Shown: positions 9,360 through 17,876 of the stretch, piece by piece
Layout of the letters: every line of letters begins with the position of its first letter
Numbering within the stretch: position 1 is the first letter of the stretch
Assembly (NCBI RefSeq): GCF_013304735.1
Contig: NZ_JAAITI010000002.1
Span: 177,308-241,307, forward strand
DNA: 64,000 nt
Source of the DNA: Blautia luti
Lineage (GTDB): Bacteria; Bacillota; Clostridia; Lachnospirales; Lachnospiraceae
Direction: 5' to 3'
The notes under the pieces: generated by a model
What the model was told of the DNA's origin: nothing
Seen by the model: the letters and a program-made list of their open reading frames with translations, nothing else
Database searches by the model: none
Translations under genes and position numbers: made by a program

Positions 9360-10749
9360 CTTTCTTCATCCTCCGTTCTTTCTTGTATTCCAGCGCATCT
9401 GTCAGAAAACGCACCGGAACCTTCGGATTTCCATAATAATAAAGATGAGGAAATCCTGCCATCATGCGGTCCTTTTTGTGGATACAGTCCCAGCCTCTTT
9501 TGGATGCCGGTTTTGACGCATGGAACGCGGCGCCACAGTCCGTGGAATCAAAATAATGAAACTCATGGGCAGGTATTTCACCAAGTCCGGTATTTTCTTT
9601 TTCTGTAAGAGTAATATATCCAAATCTGTTAAGTCTGGGTGTCCGAAAAGATCTTCCCCGGATTACACCGCAGACCTTACGGAAATGGCCTTCCATGTCC
9701 TCCATCTCCTGATGAAGATACATAAATCCGCCACATTCTGCCAGGCAGGGCATTCCTTGTTCCATCGCATTTCGAATCGCCAAACACATCTTCTGATTCT
9801 TTTCCAGCGCTTCTCCGTTCAGTTCCGGATATCCGCCGCAAAGAAGAAGTCCATCCAGATCTTCCGGAAGTTTTTCATCATGGATCGGAGAAAACGTTAC
9901 CAATTCTGCCCCCATCTGTTCCAGAAGATTTAAATTATCCGCATAAAAAAAGCAGAAAGCTTCATCGTCTGCCACACCAATCCGTACTTTTTCCTCTGTA
10001 TGATAGGCAAATGCAGCGTCTTCCTGAATCAGCTTTTTCAAATCCGGTGCCTGAAGTTCCGGTGCAGTTTGGGCAAGTTCCAGAATTCCGTCAATATCCA
10101 GTGTCTTTTCCAAAACTTCCGCAAGTTTCTGTAAACGGTTTTTCAGTTCCGGAATTTCTTCCGGAAGCACCAGTCCCAGATGACGGCTTTCAATAACACA
10201 GTCTTCCACTTTTGGTACATATCCCAGAACTTTTACGGAAAGCTCTTCTTCCAGAAGCTGTTTCATCCTCGGATACAACATCGGAGACATCTGATTAAAA
10301 ATCACTCCACAGATATGGCTGTCTTTCTTATATTCCAGAAATCCCTTCACATAGGCAGCCAGTGATACACTCATCCCACGGCTGTTTACAATCAGAATCA
10401 CCGGTGTATCCGTAGTTTTTGCAAGATCATAGGCACTGGCTCTGGATGTCGTTCCACCCACACCATCATAATAACCCATGACACCTTCCATCACCGCAAT
10501 CTCACAGTCTGCGGCATTTTTTGCCAGAAGGTATCTGGTCCTGTTTTCATCTGTAAAAAATGTATCCAGATTCCTGGATTTCGTACCGATTACCCGGCTG
10601 TGGAACATAGGATCAATATAATCTGGTCCACATTTAAAAGAGGCAGTCTTTAAATTCCGGTTTACCAGTGCCTGCAGAAGGCCGCAGGTAATCAGGGTTT
10701 TTCCACTTCCGCTTGCACCTGCCGCAAGAAGCACTCTGGGAATTTTCAC
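9346..10749 (-). CDS. cbiA: Cobyrinic acid a,c-diamide synthase CbiA
   Basis: The 467-residue protein begins with a P-loop (LLAAGASGSGKTLITCGL) of the dethiobiotin-synthetase type and ends with a class I glutamine amidotransferase domain (LLCGGYPELNGEAL; nucleophile in CLAECGGFMYL). It amidates the a and c side chains. The start codon is GTG and overlaps the stop of the cbiJ-E-T fusion gene as GTGA, a tight coupling arrangement with GGGGAGG upstream. Length is normal for CbiA. Confidence 0.95.
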   Translation of the reverse strand: MKIPRVLLAAGASGSGKTLITCGLLQALVNRNLKTASFKCGPDYIDPMFHSRVIGTKSRNLDTFFTDENRTRYLLAKNAADCEIAVMEGVMGYYDGVGGTTSRASAYDLAKTTDTPVILIVNSRGMSVSLAAYVKGFLEYKKDSHICGVIFNQMSPMLYPRMKQLLEEELSVKVLGYVPKVEDCVIESRHLGLVLPEEIPELKNRLQKLAEVLEKTLDIDGILELAQTAPELQAPDLKKLIQEDAAFAYHTEEKVRIGVADDEAFCFFYADNLNLLEQMGAELVTFSPIHDEKLPEDLDGLLLCGGYPELNGEALEKNQKMCLAIRNAMEQGMPCLAECGGFMYLHQEMEDMEGHFRKVCGVIRGRSFRTPRLNRFGYITLTEKENTGLGEIPAHEFHYFDSTDCGAAFHASKPASKRGWDCIHKKDRMMAGFPHLYYYGNPKVPVRFLTDALEYKKERRMKKDVEI

Positions 10750-12722
10750 TTTGGTTCCTCCCCTCTTCCACTGCAGGAAATAATATAAATCGGGTTTTCT
10801 CCCATCATCATATGGTATCTTCCAACAGATTTGGATCTTGCAACTCCAAGCTGTACAATATCCACGTCTTCCAGATCAAATTTGCGGATGGCTTCCATGG
10901 CTTCCGTAACCGTTTCCAGAGTAATACAGTTAATCACAATACGTACTTCCGGGTTCTTTTCCAGAAGAAGTTTTATAATTGCATCCATATTTCCGGAGGA
11001 ACCACCGATAAATGCATGAGTCGGAACCTCCAGTTCCATCATAGCCTCCGGTGCCATTCCAGATATGATCTCCAGATTATCTACCGCAAATTTCTGTTTA
11101 TTCTCTTTCAGAAGTGCAAGGGCGTCTTCTTTTTTCTCAATGGCATAGACCTTTCCGTTCCATGCACGAAGAGCCATTTCAACAGATACAGACCCTGTTC
11201 CTGCCCCCACATCATAACAGATGGAGTCTTCAGACAGATGAAGTTTGGAAAGAGACACGGTCCGTACCTCTTCCTTTGTCATCGGCGCCTTTCCCCTTTG
11301 AAATTCTTCATCTCGGATTCCATGAACTGCCGGCAGAGGCCGGGCATTTTCGTTATACGCTGTCACCACACTTAATGCATCTCCATGGTATTCCGTAAGA
11401 TTTTCTGCCTTATCGTGAAAAATTTTCTCCTGGTCATAGGAAAGATTCTCTCCTACATAAAGTGTCACATCCCCCATGTTGTAATCTACCAGTTTTGATG
11501 CAAGTGCCGCCACTCCATCCTCGGTTCCAAGAATGGAAAACACTTTTCGATTGTTCCGGATCAGAGAGACCAGATTACAGTCTCTTCCGTGGGCACTGAC
11601 AATCTTTGCGTCATCCCAGGAAAGTCCGATTTTTGCCATAAAATATACCACAGAAGAAATTCCACAGATCACCTGAACTTCCTCTCCCAGAAGATCCAGA
11701 AGTTTTTTTGCTCCGCTGTAGAATCCCACATCCCCCGAAAGCGCAATGGCAACCGTCCGGTATTCCGGATGTGCTTTGATATATTCTGCAATCTTTTCGC
11801 TGCGGTATTCATGAAGAACCGCCTGGCCTGGTTTCTGCACGGCTTCCGTCATACGTCTGGCTCCGATCAGAAGCTCCGCCTCCTCAAAAGCTTTCTTTCC
11901 CTCTAAAGTCAGCGTTTTTTCTGCCCCCATGCCGATTCCCACAAGAGAAATCTTCTGTGACAGACTCACCCCGAAGAATTTTGCCAGAAAAACCCTGGCT
12001 TCTAAAAGAGAGAGCCCTTCTTCCTTCAGTGGTCTTCCAATAATCACCGGAATAACACCTGCGCGCCGGCAGGCCTCCATTTTTTCCGGAAATCCTCCCG
12101 CCAGCCCGGTATCTTTCGTCACCAGATAACTGCACTGATACTGGCGCAGCATTGCTTCATTGATTTCCGTCGAAAACGGTCCCTGCATACCGATGAGATG
12201 TTTTCCCTCAACTCCAAGTTCCGCGCAGGCACTGATTACAGAAGGAATTGAGAGAACCCTTGCAAAAAGCCTCTCTTTATAATCCGGAATTACTGTGAAT
12301 TTGGCCAGTTCCTTACTTCCCGTAGTAAGAAAGATATTTCCTTCTGTGCCGCAAAGAAACTCTGCCGCTTTTTCCGTACTTTCCACATAAACTGCCGTTT
12401 CACTTTTTTCTCCCTCTGGACGAAGAACCCGCTGATAACGAACTCCCGTATTTTCACAGGCTGCCCGGATATTTTTTGTTACTTCCGCAGCATAAGGGTG
12501 TGTGGCATCCAGAACAATTTCCGGTGTTTCCTTTCGGAAAAGTTCCTCCATATCTTCTGTTTTCAGCCTTCCTGCACTGACATGAAGGAACTCATTTTCT
12601 TTAAGAAGAGAGCCACCGTACTCTGTAGCTGCACAGGCATACACCGAAACTTTATTTTCCGCAAGAAACTCACAGAGTGCATAACCTTCTGTGGTACCTG
12701 CAAAAACAATGGCTTTATACAT
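10746..12722 (-). CDS. cbiJ-cbiE-cbiT: Triple fusion: CbiJ reductase - CbiE - CbiT methyltransferase
   Basis: The 658-residue protein joins three normally separate enzymes. Residues ~1-252 are cobalt-precorrin-6A reductase (CbiJ/CobK: IVFAGTTEGYAL, LDATHPYAAEVT, GMQGPFSTEINEAM). Residues ~257-455 are the CbiE tetrapyrrole methylase (KISLVGIGMGAEKTLT, ALSGDVGFYSG). Residues ~468-650 are CbiT (ICYDVGAGTGSVSVEMAL, an S-adenosylmethionine-binding Rossmann motif). Together they reduce precorrin-6A, methylate C-5 and C-15, and decarboxylate. CbiE-CbiT fusions (CobL) are common; having CbiJ in front as well is less usual. Each domain has its expected motifs and no frameshift is seen. The start overlaps cbiH by 8 bases. 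Confidence 0.94.
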   Translation of the reverse strand: MYKAIVFAGTTEGYALCEFLAENKVSVYACAATEYGGSLLKENEFLHVSAGRLKTEDMEELFRKETPEIVLDATHPYAAEVTKNIRAACENTGVRYQRVLRPEGEKSETAVYVESTEKAAEFLCGTEGNIFLTTGSKELAKFTVIPDYKERLFARVLSIPSVISACAELGVEGKHLIGMQGPFSTEINEAMLRQYQCSYLVTKDTGLAGGFPEKMEACRRAGVIPVIIGRPLKEEGLSLLEARVFLAKFFGVSLSQKISLVGIGMGAEKTLTLEGKKAFEEAELLIGARRMTEAVQKPGQAVLHEYRSEKIAEYIKAHPEYRTVAIALSGDVGFYSGAKKLLDLLGEEVQVICGISSVVYFMAKIGLSWDDAKIVSAHGRDCNLVSLIRNNRKVFSILGTEDGVAALASKLVDYNMGDVTLYVGENLSYDQEKIFHDKAENLTEYHGDALSVVTAYNENARPLPAVHGIRDEEFQRGKAPMTKEEVRTVSLSKLHLSEDSICYDVGAGTGSVSVEMALRAWNGKVYAIEKKEDALALLKENKQKFAVDNLEIISGMAPEAMMELEVPTHAFIGGSSGNMDAIIKLLLEKNPEVRIVINCITLETVTEAMEAIRKFDLEDVDIVQLGVARSKSVGRYHMMMGENPIYIISCSGRGEEPK

Positions 12723-13446
12723 TCTTATATCCTCTTGGCGTTACCATCTTGCCATCTATGTTCTTTGTCTGGGAATTTCCCACAAAAACAGTAGTAAACA
12801 TATCCACTTCTGTGTCTCGAAGTTCTCTTAACGTCATAACCTGCGCGGTTTCTCCCTCTCTTGCGATCTGAGCAACTGTACCGCATACTGTATCCGGAGA
12901 CTTGTATTTCATCATCAGGTCACAGGCTTTCTGAAGATAATCTTTGCGCTTTCTGCTGGATGGATTGTAAAGGCATACTACAAAATCCGCCTGTGCGGCT
13001 GCCAGAAGCCTTGCCTCAATTTTTTCCCATGGAGTGAGAAGATCACTTAAGCTGATCAGACAGAAATCATGAATCAGCGGTGCTCCCAGGACTGCAGCCC
13101 CACCGGTTGCAGCTGTTACACCTGGAATAATGTTAAGCTCCACATCCGGATAATTTTCTCCCACTTCATACATCAGACCTGCCATGCCATAGACACCGGC
13201 ATCTCCACTGCAGATCATGGAAACAGTTTTTCCTTTTTTTGCTTCCTCAAAGGCAAGTACACAGCGATCCACCTCTTTCTTCATCGGGGTGGTCATAAAT
13301 TCTTTTCCTGCAAAATATTCTTTTACAAGATCCACATATACAGTATAGCCAATGATCACATCGCTTTCATTTAATGCACGGATCGCTCTTCCAGTCATCT
13401 GGTCGTATGCTCCCGGGCCAATTCCAACAACATAAATTTTACTCAA
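12715..13446 (-). CDS. cbiH: Cobalt-precorrin-3 C17-methyltransferase CbiH
   Basis: The product is a 243-residue tetrapyrrole methylase with KIYVVGIGPGAYDQMTGRA at the start and ICSGDAGVYGMAGLMYE and GVTAATGGAAVLGAPL centrally. It methylates C-17 and contracts the ring. The chosen start is TTG (13446), because GGAGG lies eight bases before it and the family begins right there. An in-frame ATG 27 bases earlier lies inside cbiG and has no better ribosome site. With the TTG start the gene overlaps the stop of cbiG by 8 bases. Confidence 0.93.
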   Translation of the reverse strand: MSKIYVVGIGPGAYDQMTGRAIRALNESDVIIGYTVYVDLVKEYFAGKEFMTTPMKKEVDRCVLAFEEAKKGKTVSMICSGDAGVYGMAGLMYEVGENYPDVELNIIPGVTAATGGAAVLGAPLIHDFCLISLSDLLTPWEKIEARLLAAAQADFVVCLYNPSSRKRKDYLQKACDLMMKYKSPDTVCGTVAQIAREGETAQVMTLRELRDTEVDMFTTVFVGNSQTKNIDGKMVTPRGYKNV

Positions 13447-14527
13447 AACGTATCCTCCGATTTCCGGCTGCAAGGGCGGTGGTTACACCGTCCCGGCCTG
13501 TTTTTTTTCTGATCAGGGTACCCTGTCCGCAACCCAGAACCGCGCTTCTTTCACAGACATTGTCTACACCTGTTATTTTTTTGACAAATTTTGATGGAGT
13601 AAAATCTCCTTTTACTGCTCTCAGCTCTTCTTCGGTAAAAGTCCGAAATGGAAGGTTCCAGGTTTCTGCCAAAGACAGTAAACCTTGCTCCTCTTTTTTC
13701 AGATCAATACTTGTGACCGCCTGCAGTGCTTCTTTATACAGATCTGCTTCTTCCAGACATTTCTCCGCCGCTGCCTGGATTGTTGCAGCATCTTTACCCT
13801 TTCTGCATCCCATTCCCAGAACTACGTCAGGTGGTACTACGTGAACGGTATTTTTAAATGGCAGACAGCTTTTATGAAACGTCACCGCAATACCGGTTTC
13901 CGGCACTTTGCCTGTTTCTGAAGCTGTCTGATCCTCTTTCTTATTTAAGGGGCTTCCGTCTTTTCCGCAAAGCATCAGTCCCTCCGGCAATTCGCCTTCC
14001 CATGGAAACTCACTGTAAAACCCAACCGTCTCTCCTGCAAGCAGTGCTGCTGACGCTTCTTTCGCAGCCTTCATATGAAAAATCGCACACCCGTTTTTTT
14101 TTGCAAAAACATCTACCGCAAAACGGCTGTGAAGATCTGTCGCTGTAGTTACCACAGGTACTGCCTGGAGATCCTTCGCACATCGGATGGCCAGTTCATT
14201 TGCTCCGCCCAAATGACCGGAAAGAAGTGAAATCACGAATTTTCCACATTCATCCACTACCAGCACAGCAGGATCTGTTTTTTTTCCTGCAATATAGGGT
14301 GCAATGCTTCGAACCGCAATTCCACAGGCACCTACAAAAATCACTCCGTCTTTTCCGGACTGAAACTGCTCCTCTGCCCATTTTGAGACAGATACAGAAA
14401 TCGAATCCGGAAGATAACGGCTCTTTTTTGCCAGCGTAACCTGATCTCCTTCTTTTTCCAGTGCCCTTTGAAGTTTTTCCCCTGTCTCCAGTCCTGTCAT
14501 ACTGAAGCAAATAACGGAAATATTCAT
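13439..14527 (-). CDS. cbiG: Cobalt-precorrin-5A hydrolase CbiG
   Basis: The 362-residue protein has the N-terminal CbiG domain (VGACGIAVRSIAPYI, LSGHLGGANELA) and the C-terminal CobE-like domain (VLGMGCRKGKDAATI). It opens the delta-lactone of cobalt-precorrin-5A with release of acetaldehyde, a step found only in the anaerobic route. It follows cbiF after three bases. The ribosome site (GAGG) is rather far, 13 bases, from the ATG. Confidence 0.94.
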   Translation of the reverse strand: MNISVICFSMTGLETGEKLQRALEKEGDQVTLAKKSRYLPDSISVSVSKWAEEQFQSGKDGVIFVGACGIAVRSIAPYIAGKKTDPAVLVVDECGKFVISLLSGHLGGANELAIRCAKDLQAVPVVTTATDLHSRFAVDVFAKKNGCAIFHMKAAKEASAALLAGETVGFYSEFPWEGELPEGLMLCGKDGSPLNKKEDQTASETGKVPETGIAVTFHKSCLPFKNTVHVVPPDVVLGMGCRKGKDAATIQAAAEKCLEEADLYKEALQAVTSIDLKKEEQGLLSLAETWNLPFRTFTEEELRAVKGDFTPSKFVKKITGVDNVCERSAVLGCGQGTLIRKKTGRDGVTTALAAGNRRIRFE

Positions 14528-14530
14528 GTT

Positions 14531-15289
14531 CTATTTCGTAGCCTCACGGAACTCTGTTGTAAATCCGGGATCATAAAGCTTGGAGCGGTCATAATGTGCC
14601 GCATTTACTGCATCTCCCACCAGCATCAGAGCTGTCTTTGTGATATTGTTCTCCTTTGCTGTCTGTGCAAGAGTTCCCACTGTACAGATAAATTTCTTTT
14701 CATCCGGCCAGGTTGCCTTATAAACAATAGCTGCCGGTGTATCTTCCCGGTAACCGCCCTCTACCAGTCTGCGGCTCAGTTCTTCCAGCATACCTGTACT
14801 GAGGAAAATTACCATTGTTGCGTTATGTGCGGCAAAAGACTGAATACTTTCTTTTGTCGGAACCGGTGTTCTTCCTTCCATTCTGGTAATAATTACACTC
14901 TGAGAAATATCCGGAAGAGTATATTCCAGATTCAGTGCTGACGCTGCTCCGCAGAATGCACTGACACCTGGACAGGAATCATAAGGAATCCCCTTTTCAT
15001 CCAGAATATCCATCTGCTCACGGATTGCACCGTAAATACACGGGTCACCGGTATGCAGACGAACGGTCATTTTTCCTTCTGCTTCTGCTCTTTCCATAAC
15101 GGAAATCACTTCCTCAAGAGTCATCTTTGCACTGTTATGAATGGTGCAGACATCTTTGGAATACTCCAGAAGCTGCGGATTTACAAGAGAACCTGCATAG
15201 ATAATTACATCTGCTTCCTCCAGATACTGTTTTCCTCTTACTGTGATAAGATCCGACGCTCCCGGACCTGCTCCTACGAAATGTACCAT
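14531..15289 (-). CDS. cbiF: Cobalt-precorrin-4 C11-methyltransferase CbiF
   Basis: The 252-residue tetrapyrrole methylase has the family motifs VHFVGAGPGASDLITVRG, VRLHTGDPCIYGAIREQ and PGVSAFCGAASALNLEYTLP, the last two typical of CbiF/CobM. It transfers methyl from S-adenosylmethionine to C-11. Length is as expected. It sits between cbiL (2-base gap) and cbiG (3-base gap) in the cobalamin operon. Confidence 0.95.
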   Translation of the reverse strand: MVHFVGAGPGASDLITVRGKQYLEEADVIIYAGSLVNPQLLEYSKDVCTIHNSAKMTLEEVISVMERAEAEGKMTVRLHTGDPCIYGAIREQMDILDEKGIPYDSCPGVSAFCGAASALNLEYTLPDISQSVIITRMEGRTPVPTKESIQSFAAHNATMVIFLSTGMLEELSRRLVEGGYREDTPAAIVYKATWPDEKKFICTVGTLAQTAKENNITKTALMLVGDAVNAAHYDRSKLYDPGFTTEFREATK

Positions 15290-15291
15290 AA

Positions 15292-15993
15292 CTATTCCTG
15301 TGTCCTTTCTTTATTTTCTTTAATGATAATCAGAGAATAATATCCCGCATCCTCCGGAATCTCTTCCACACTTCTGTAGATTTTTTCATCCGGCATTCCG
15401 CAGTTTTCAATCATCATGGCTTCCGCACCCTGAGCGAGAAGCTGCTCTTTTACATTTCTCATTTTCTTTCCGGCTTTCATAAGAACCTTGGTTCCCGGAA
15501 GTTTCAGTGCATCCTCAATCTGATAGGAAGCCGGAATTACATGGAGAGGCTCTGCTTTTTCCACAAGTCCGGTATTCAGACGTGCAGAAACCGCACAGAA
15601 GGATGTGATTCCACAGACAATTTCTGTGTCATACCCCTGCGCTACAAGCCTGTGATGTACATAGAGATAGGTGGAATAAACGGTTGGATCTCCAAGTGTC
15701 AGAAATACCACATCTTTCCCCTGATCCAGGACAGCTTTTACTTTCTCGGCACCTGCATCGTGATAACTTTTCAGGACTTCTGGATCTTTTGACATTGGAA
15801 AAGGAACTGCAAGGAGTTCTTTTTTTCCAAGTTCCGGATAAGCACCCTCTACAATTTTAAATGCTACCGTATCTTCCGGAATCTCTCCTGGAAGTGCAAT
15901 TACTTCTGCCTCTTTTACAAGTCGAAGTGCTTTTAAGGTAAGAAGTTCGGGATCTCCTGGTCCTACACCTACACCGTATAATTTACCTGCCAT
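15292..15993 (-). CDS. cbiL: Cobalt-factor II C20-methyltransferase CbiL
   Basis: The 233-residue tetrapyrrole methylase starts KLYGVGVGPGDPELLTLKAL and has FLTLGDPTVYSTYLYVH and CGITSFCAVSARLN, the CbiL/CobI signatures. It methylates C-20 of cobalt-factor II. A strong ribosome site (AGGAGGAAAG) precedes the ATG. A 73-base gap separates it from cbiD. That gap holds an imperfect AACAG/CTGTT hairpin and no clear terminator, so cbiD and cbiL are probably in one transcript. Confidence 0.95.
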   Translation of the reverse strand: MAGKLYGVGVGPGDPELLTLKALRLVKEAEVIALPGEIPEDTVAFKIVEGAYPELGKKELLAVPFPMSKDPEVLKSYHDAGAEKVKAVLDQGKDVVFLTLGDPTVYSTYLYVHHRLVAQGYDTEIVCGITSFCAVSARLNTGLVEKAEPLHVIPASYQIEDALKLPGTKVLMKAGKKMRNVKEQLLAQGAEAMMIENCGMPDEKIYRSVEEIPEDAGYYSLIIIKENKERTQE

Positions 15994-16066
15994 TTTTCTT
16001 TCCTCCTGTAATCTATTTATTAACAGAATGATTTTTTTCTGTTCCTGTTATTTTGTAATAAAATTT

Positions 16067-17248
16067 TTATAATTTTTCGGATTGTTTCTTTATTTCTGTA
16101 ATGAGTTTTTCCGCATCCCGTGTCTGTCCCAGCAGTCCATATACATTGGAAAACACCACAGCGCCCAGTACAATCTGTTCATAGGAACGGTGGTCCAGAT
16201 AAAACTGGATTTTCTCCATTACAATGGCCATGGTTTCTTTCAGAATTCCATATCGTTCAAGAACCGCCAGCGCTTCATCTGTAGTTCCAGCTTCCAGAAT
16301 TTCTTTGGCACATTCCAGAGTGCCTCCTGCACGGATGGCTGCGGCACAGAGAACTTCCATTCTTCCGTCTGCACAGTGGGAATGGGTATTCATAATCCCT
16401 GCGGCAACTTTCACGAATTTTCCAATATGGGCCACAAAAAGAATCCCTTTTACTCCCATATCAATGGCCATATCAATGGTTTCCCCTACATAATTGCTGC
16501 ATTTGATATTATTTTCAAAAGGAATGGTCATATGTTCCCGCAGATAATCTGCACCATAATTTCCGGGTGTCACCAGTATGTAGTTCTCTCCCTGGCAGAA
16601 ATGCTGTTTCATTTCCACGTGGATGCTTTCAATCAGTGCTTTTTCACTCATGGGTTCCACAATTCCGCTGGTTCCCAGAATGGAAATTCCACCTAAGATA
16701 CCAAGCCGGGGATTGAAAGTTTTTTTTGCAATCTCCTCTCCTTCCGGCACAGATACCGTAAGTTTCAGTCCACCTTCATAATTATATTCCTGGGCTGCCT
16801 CTTCGGCTTCTCTTAAAATCATGGCTTTGGGCACCGGATTGATGGCAGCCTCTCCCACCTTCTGGGAAAGCCCCGGTTTGGTAACTCGGCCTACACCGAT
16901 TCCGCCGTCCAGAATAATCTGCGGATGTGTACCGGAATTTTCTGTATTTCCTGAAAAAAATTTTTCTGCTTTTACATAGACCAGAATTCCGTTGGTGGTA
17001 TCCGGATCGTCACCGGCGTCTTTTTGGACTGCACAGGAGACGTAATCTTCCCCACGGGTGATGTCATGAAGAGCCAGAGTAAGAGTGATTCCCTTTGGGG
17101 TGTTTAAGGTGACCTCCGAGAAGGATTCACCGGAAAGCAGCATGCGGACTGCACCACGTGCTGCACCTGCCGCACAGGAACCAGTAGTGTAGCCGTAGCG
17201 GAGGCGTTTGTTGTTTTTTATGATGTATTTGTTTTCTAATCCATTCAA
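16067..17248 (-). CDS. cbiD: Cobalt-precorrin-5B C1-methyltransferase CbiD
   Basis: The 393-residue protein has the CbiD hallmarks: RYGYTTGSCAAGAARGAVRML at the N-terminus, QKDAGDDPDTTNG and GGIGVGRVTKPGL. It methylates C-1 in the anaerobic pathway and is the first gene of the operon. The start codon is TTG with AAAGGAGG ten bases upstream; no better ATG exists in the conserved N-terminal region. The 628-base spacer upstream must contain the operon promoter, but no cobalamin riboswitch was recognised there by eye. Confidence 0.94.
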   Translation of the reverse strand: MNGLENKYIIKNNKRLRYGYTTGSCAAGAARGAVRMLLSGESFSEVTLNTPKGITLTLALHDITRGEDYVSCAVQKDAGDDPDTTNGILVYVKAEKFFSGNTENSGTHPQIILDGGIGVGRVTKPGLSQKVGEAAINPVPKAMILREAEEAAQEYNYEGGLKLTVSVPEGEEIAKKTFNPRLGILGGISILGTSGIVEPMSEKALIESIHVEMKQHFCQGENYILVTPGNYGADYLREHMTIPFENNIKCSNYVGETIDMAIDMGVKGILFVAHIGKFVKVAAGIMNTHSHCADGRMEVLCAAAIRAGGTLECAKEILEAGTTDEALAVLERYGILKETMAIVMEKIQFYLDHRSYEQIVLGAVVFSNVYGLLGQTRDAEKLITEIKKQSEKL

Positions 17249-17337
17249 ATTATTGGGGCCTCCTTTGGGAAATGAGATTTTTTGTAGGAAATTTTTTGTT
17301 TTTTCGTTTGGTGTTGCTTTTTAAGCAGTGGGAATTT

Positions 17338-17386
17338 GCGAGGAGGGGAAGCACTCAGAGTTGCGAAGGCCGTTTCCCCTCCTCGC
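17338..17386. repeat. Hairpin element A (13-bp perfect stem, 23-base loop)
   Basis: GCGAGGAGGGGAA (17338-17350) pairs perfectly with TTCCCCTCCTCGC (17374-17386) around a 23-base loop. The loop contains CTCAGAGTTGCGAAG (17354-17368), whose exact reverse complement sits in the loop of hairpin element B. The stem is unrelated in sequence to that of B. Confidence 0.8.
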
Positions 17387-17765
17387 GCTCCTCCCCTCCG
17401 GCCACGCAATTGGGCGTACGGTATTGGAAATGATACACCATGGCGGGGCGATGGATTCCACGATATCGGTCCCGATAGTCTGAGCCGATTAGTCGCTCCG
17501 GACGGAAAGCATATCTGCTTCGCAGATTGTTCCTGACTTTTAACTTGAATTTTTATTTTCTGGCAATGTTACACTATGTATACACCTTCACTCTTTTTAC
17601 AGTCTCATCCGTAATCCAGGAACAGGCCTGCCACGCAGGCCGCCTTCCGTCCCTCCCCAGATCGGCTAAGACTCACACATCCAACAAAGTATCATACATC
17701 CACCCTCTCGACAAATTCACATTGCCACAATGCGGAAATTTTCTGCGTGCCCAAGAAGGGGGAGT

Positions 17766-17812
17766 GTGAGGGGGATCTTCGGGCTTCGCAACTCTGAGAT
17801 GATCCCCCTCAC
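17766..17812. repeat. Hairpin element B (12-bp perfect stem, 23-base loop)
   Basis: GTGAGGGGGATC (17766-17777) pairs perfectly with GATCCCCCTCAC (17801-17812) around a 23-base loop. The loop holds CTTCGCAACTCTGAG (17784-17798), the reverse complement of the loop core of element A. Two hairpins with the same loop core but different stems, in opposite orientation, bracket about 380 bases. It could also act as a weak terminator for the MATE gene, although no T-run follows on that strand. Confidence 0.8.
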
Positions 17813-17876
17813 GGTTTTCCTCCCGTTTTCCAAAACGCCCTCGCCCAAAGGCTTTGGGATCCCATAAGGCAATTTC

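Larger units (their letters stand above)
17249..17876. other. Long non-coding spacer rich in inverted repeats
   Basis: There is no convincing gene in these 628 bases between the start of the cobalamin operon and the end of the MATE gene. The stretch holds two strong terminal hairpins in inverted orientation (17338-17386 and 17766-17812). Between them are a GGCCTGC/GCAGGCC hairpin (17625-17641) and an ATCTGC/GCAGAT hairpin (17512-17526). Base composition is patchy, with G/C-rich stems and AT-rich links, unlike coding neighbours. I searched for the cobalamin riboswitch core (GCCCCCGCAACTGT-like and GTCAGGA box) and found only an isolated GTCAGGA on the minus strand near 17535, without the rest. 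Confidence 0.75.

Noticed and set aside
17249..17876. Cobalamin riboswitch ahead of cbiD
   Set aside because: Expected by pathway, but only an isolated GTCAGGA is present on the minus strand; the conserved core and the paired outer stem were not found by eye. A covariance search would settle it.
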